5,479 nucleotides of DNA from a bacterium. Lineage in GTDB: Bacteria; 4484-113; JALSIF01. Shown here piece by piece: positions 4,806-5,479 of this stretch. The notes beneath the pieces are model-generated. The model did no database searches. It saw nothing but the letters and a program-made list of their open reading frames with translations, and was not told the DNA's origin. Numbering within the stretch: position 1 is the first letter of the stretch; each line of letters starts with the position of its first letter. The DNA is taken from assembly GCA_026981635.1 (NCBI GenBank), contig JALSIF010000040.1, positions 1-5,479 on the forward strand, in the 5' to 3' direction. The position numbers and the translations under genes are program-made.

Positions 4806-5479
4806 ATGCCGACGGAAACTGACCGCCACCTGCTCAGCCTCTACCAGAAGCACCTAAACGAGGGGCTCGCCCGCCTGATTGACTTTATGGGCCTGGCCAC
4901 CGAGGAGGTGGATGCGGAGGGCTCCATCGTGCGCACGGCAGACGGGCGCGAGTTCATTGACCTCCTTGGCGGCTACGGGGTCTTCAACCTGGGCCACCGC
5001 CACCCCCGGGTGGTGGAGGCGGTGCGGCGCCAGCTTGAGCGCATGCCCCTCTCGGCCAAGGTCTTCCTCAACCGCCCCCAGGCGGAGCTGGCCGCAAAGC
5101 TTGCCGAGATCACCCCGGGGGAGCTTGCCAGGTGCTTCTTCTGCAACTCGGGCACCGAGGCGGTGGAGGCGGCCATCAAGTTTTCCCGCCTGGCCACCGG
5201 CCGCTCCCAGGTGGTCTACGCCACCGGCGCCTTCCACGGCAAGACCCTGGGCTCCCTCTCCGCCACCGACCGTCCCCACTACCGCGACCCCTTCATGCCT
5301 CTCTTGGAGTTTCGCCTGGTCCCCTACGGCGACCCGGCCTCCCTTGAGGAGGCGGTTAGCGAGGACACCGCCTGCCTGCTCATTGAGCCCATCCAGGGCG
5401 AGGGGGGCATCGTCATCCCCCCCGACGGCTACCTTCGGGCCTGCCGCGAGGCCTGCCATCGGGCGGGCGCCCTTTTGGT
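4806..5479 (+). CDS. Class III PLP-dependent aminotransferase, putrescine aminotransferase-like, 5' part
   Basis: The frame is open from ATG 4806 to the window edge, giving 224 residues, about half of a usual 430-460. It is a fold type I, class III (ornithine/acetylornithine/4-aminobutyrate) transaminase that moves an amino group from the terminal amine of a diamine or omega-amino acid to a keto acid. Visible landmarks are FIDLLGGYGVFNLGHRHP (50-67), the PLP-phosphate loop NSGTEAVEAAIK (114-125), GAFHGKTLGSLSAT (141-154) and IEPIQGEGG (193-201). The DEVQ motif and the catalytic lysine lie beyond the window. GGYGVFNLGHRHP, FFCNSGTE, GAFHGK and PFMPLL match E. coli PatA (YgjG) closely from memory, better than ArgD. 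The substrate could still be another diamine or omega-amino acid. The start follows a -10-like TAGACT by six bases. The MPTETDRHLLSLYQKH start agrees with the family's N-terminal helix. Confidence 0.93.
   Translation, partial: MPTETDRHLLSLYQKHLNEGLARLIDFMGLATEEVDAEGSIVRTADGREFIDLLGGYGVFNLGHRHPRVVEAVRRQLERMPLSAKVFLNRPQAELAAKLAEITPGELARCFFCNSGTEAVEAAIKFSRLATGRSQVVYATGAFHGKTLGSLSATDRPHYRDPFMPLLEFRLVPYGDPASLEEAVSEDTACLLIEPIQGEGGIVIPPDGYLRACREACHRAGALL

Noticed and set aside
4854-5459. 201-codon open frame on the minus strand inside the aminotransferase
   Set aside because: It is antisense to a clear class III transaminase with all expected motifs. High GC at third positions keeps the opposite frame open, and the translation has no recognisable domain.
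1-5479. tRNA, rRNA, CRISPR array, insertion sequence or attachment site
   Set aside because: I saw no cloverleaf with conserved T-loop, no regularly spaced repeats, no transposase motifs and no terminal repeats bounding the lipoprotein unit.

Overview
The window is bacterial, high-GC DNA (roughly 60% or more in most genes) with a Pro/Ala-rich proteome. Four of the six gene starts examined have no Shine-Dalgarno sequence. Instead, a -10-like hexamer sits 6-9 nt before the start codon, the architecture of leaderless transcripts. Such starts are common in Deinococcus-Thermus, Actinobacteria and some other deep-branching lineages. I cannot name the organism. The diderm-type class III aminotransferase, the two lipoproteins and the DUF711/ACT pair do not fix a phylum.

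Layout. Bases 1-99 (minus strand) are the first 33 codons of a DUF711/UPF0210 protein. Bases 100-366 are an AT-richer intergenic region with interlocking inverted repeats. Bases 367-1353 and 1382-2356 (plus) are two tandem paralogous lipoproteins of unknown function, both with strong Shine-Dalgarno sites. A perfect 14-bp hairpin at 2369-2402 closes this unit and separates it from the convergent minus-strand genes. On the minus strand, reading 4749 down to 2417, lie a proline-rich protein whose N-terminus resembles extensions of microcompartment-associated enzymes, an ACT-domain (UPF0237-like) protein, and a predicted HExxH metallopeptidase. Divergent from these, 4806 to the window end (plus) is the first half of a putrescine aminotransferase-like class III transaminase.

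The most interesting point is at 4151-4159. A run of nine A (minus strand) lies two codons before the end of the proline-rich ORF. A one-base shift there runs straight into the ACT-domain frame, which stays open from the A-run to its ATG and beyond. The ACT ORF lacks a convincing start site of its own. One transcript could therefore give a 201-aa protein and, by transcriptional slippage or -1 frameshifting, an approximately 445-aa fusion ending in the ACT domain. A homopolymer error in the assembly is the main competing explanation.

The ACT (UPF0237) and DUF711 (UPF0210) genes are normally direct neighbours in bacteria and archaea. Here they face the same way but are split by the peptidase and the opposing lipoprotein pair, which suggests insertion of the lipoprotein unit. 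The lipoproteins also differ from their surroundings in translation signals, and the first one in base composition.
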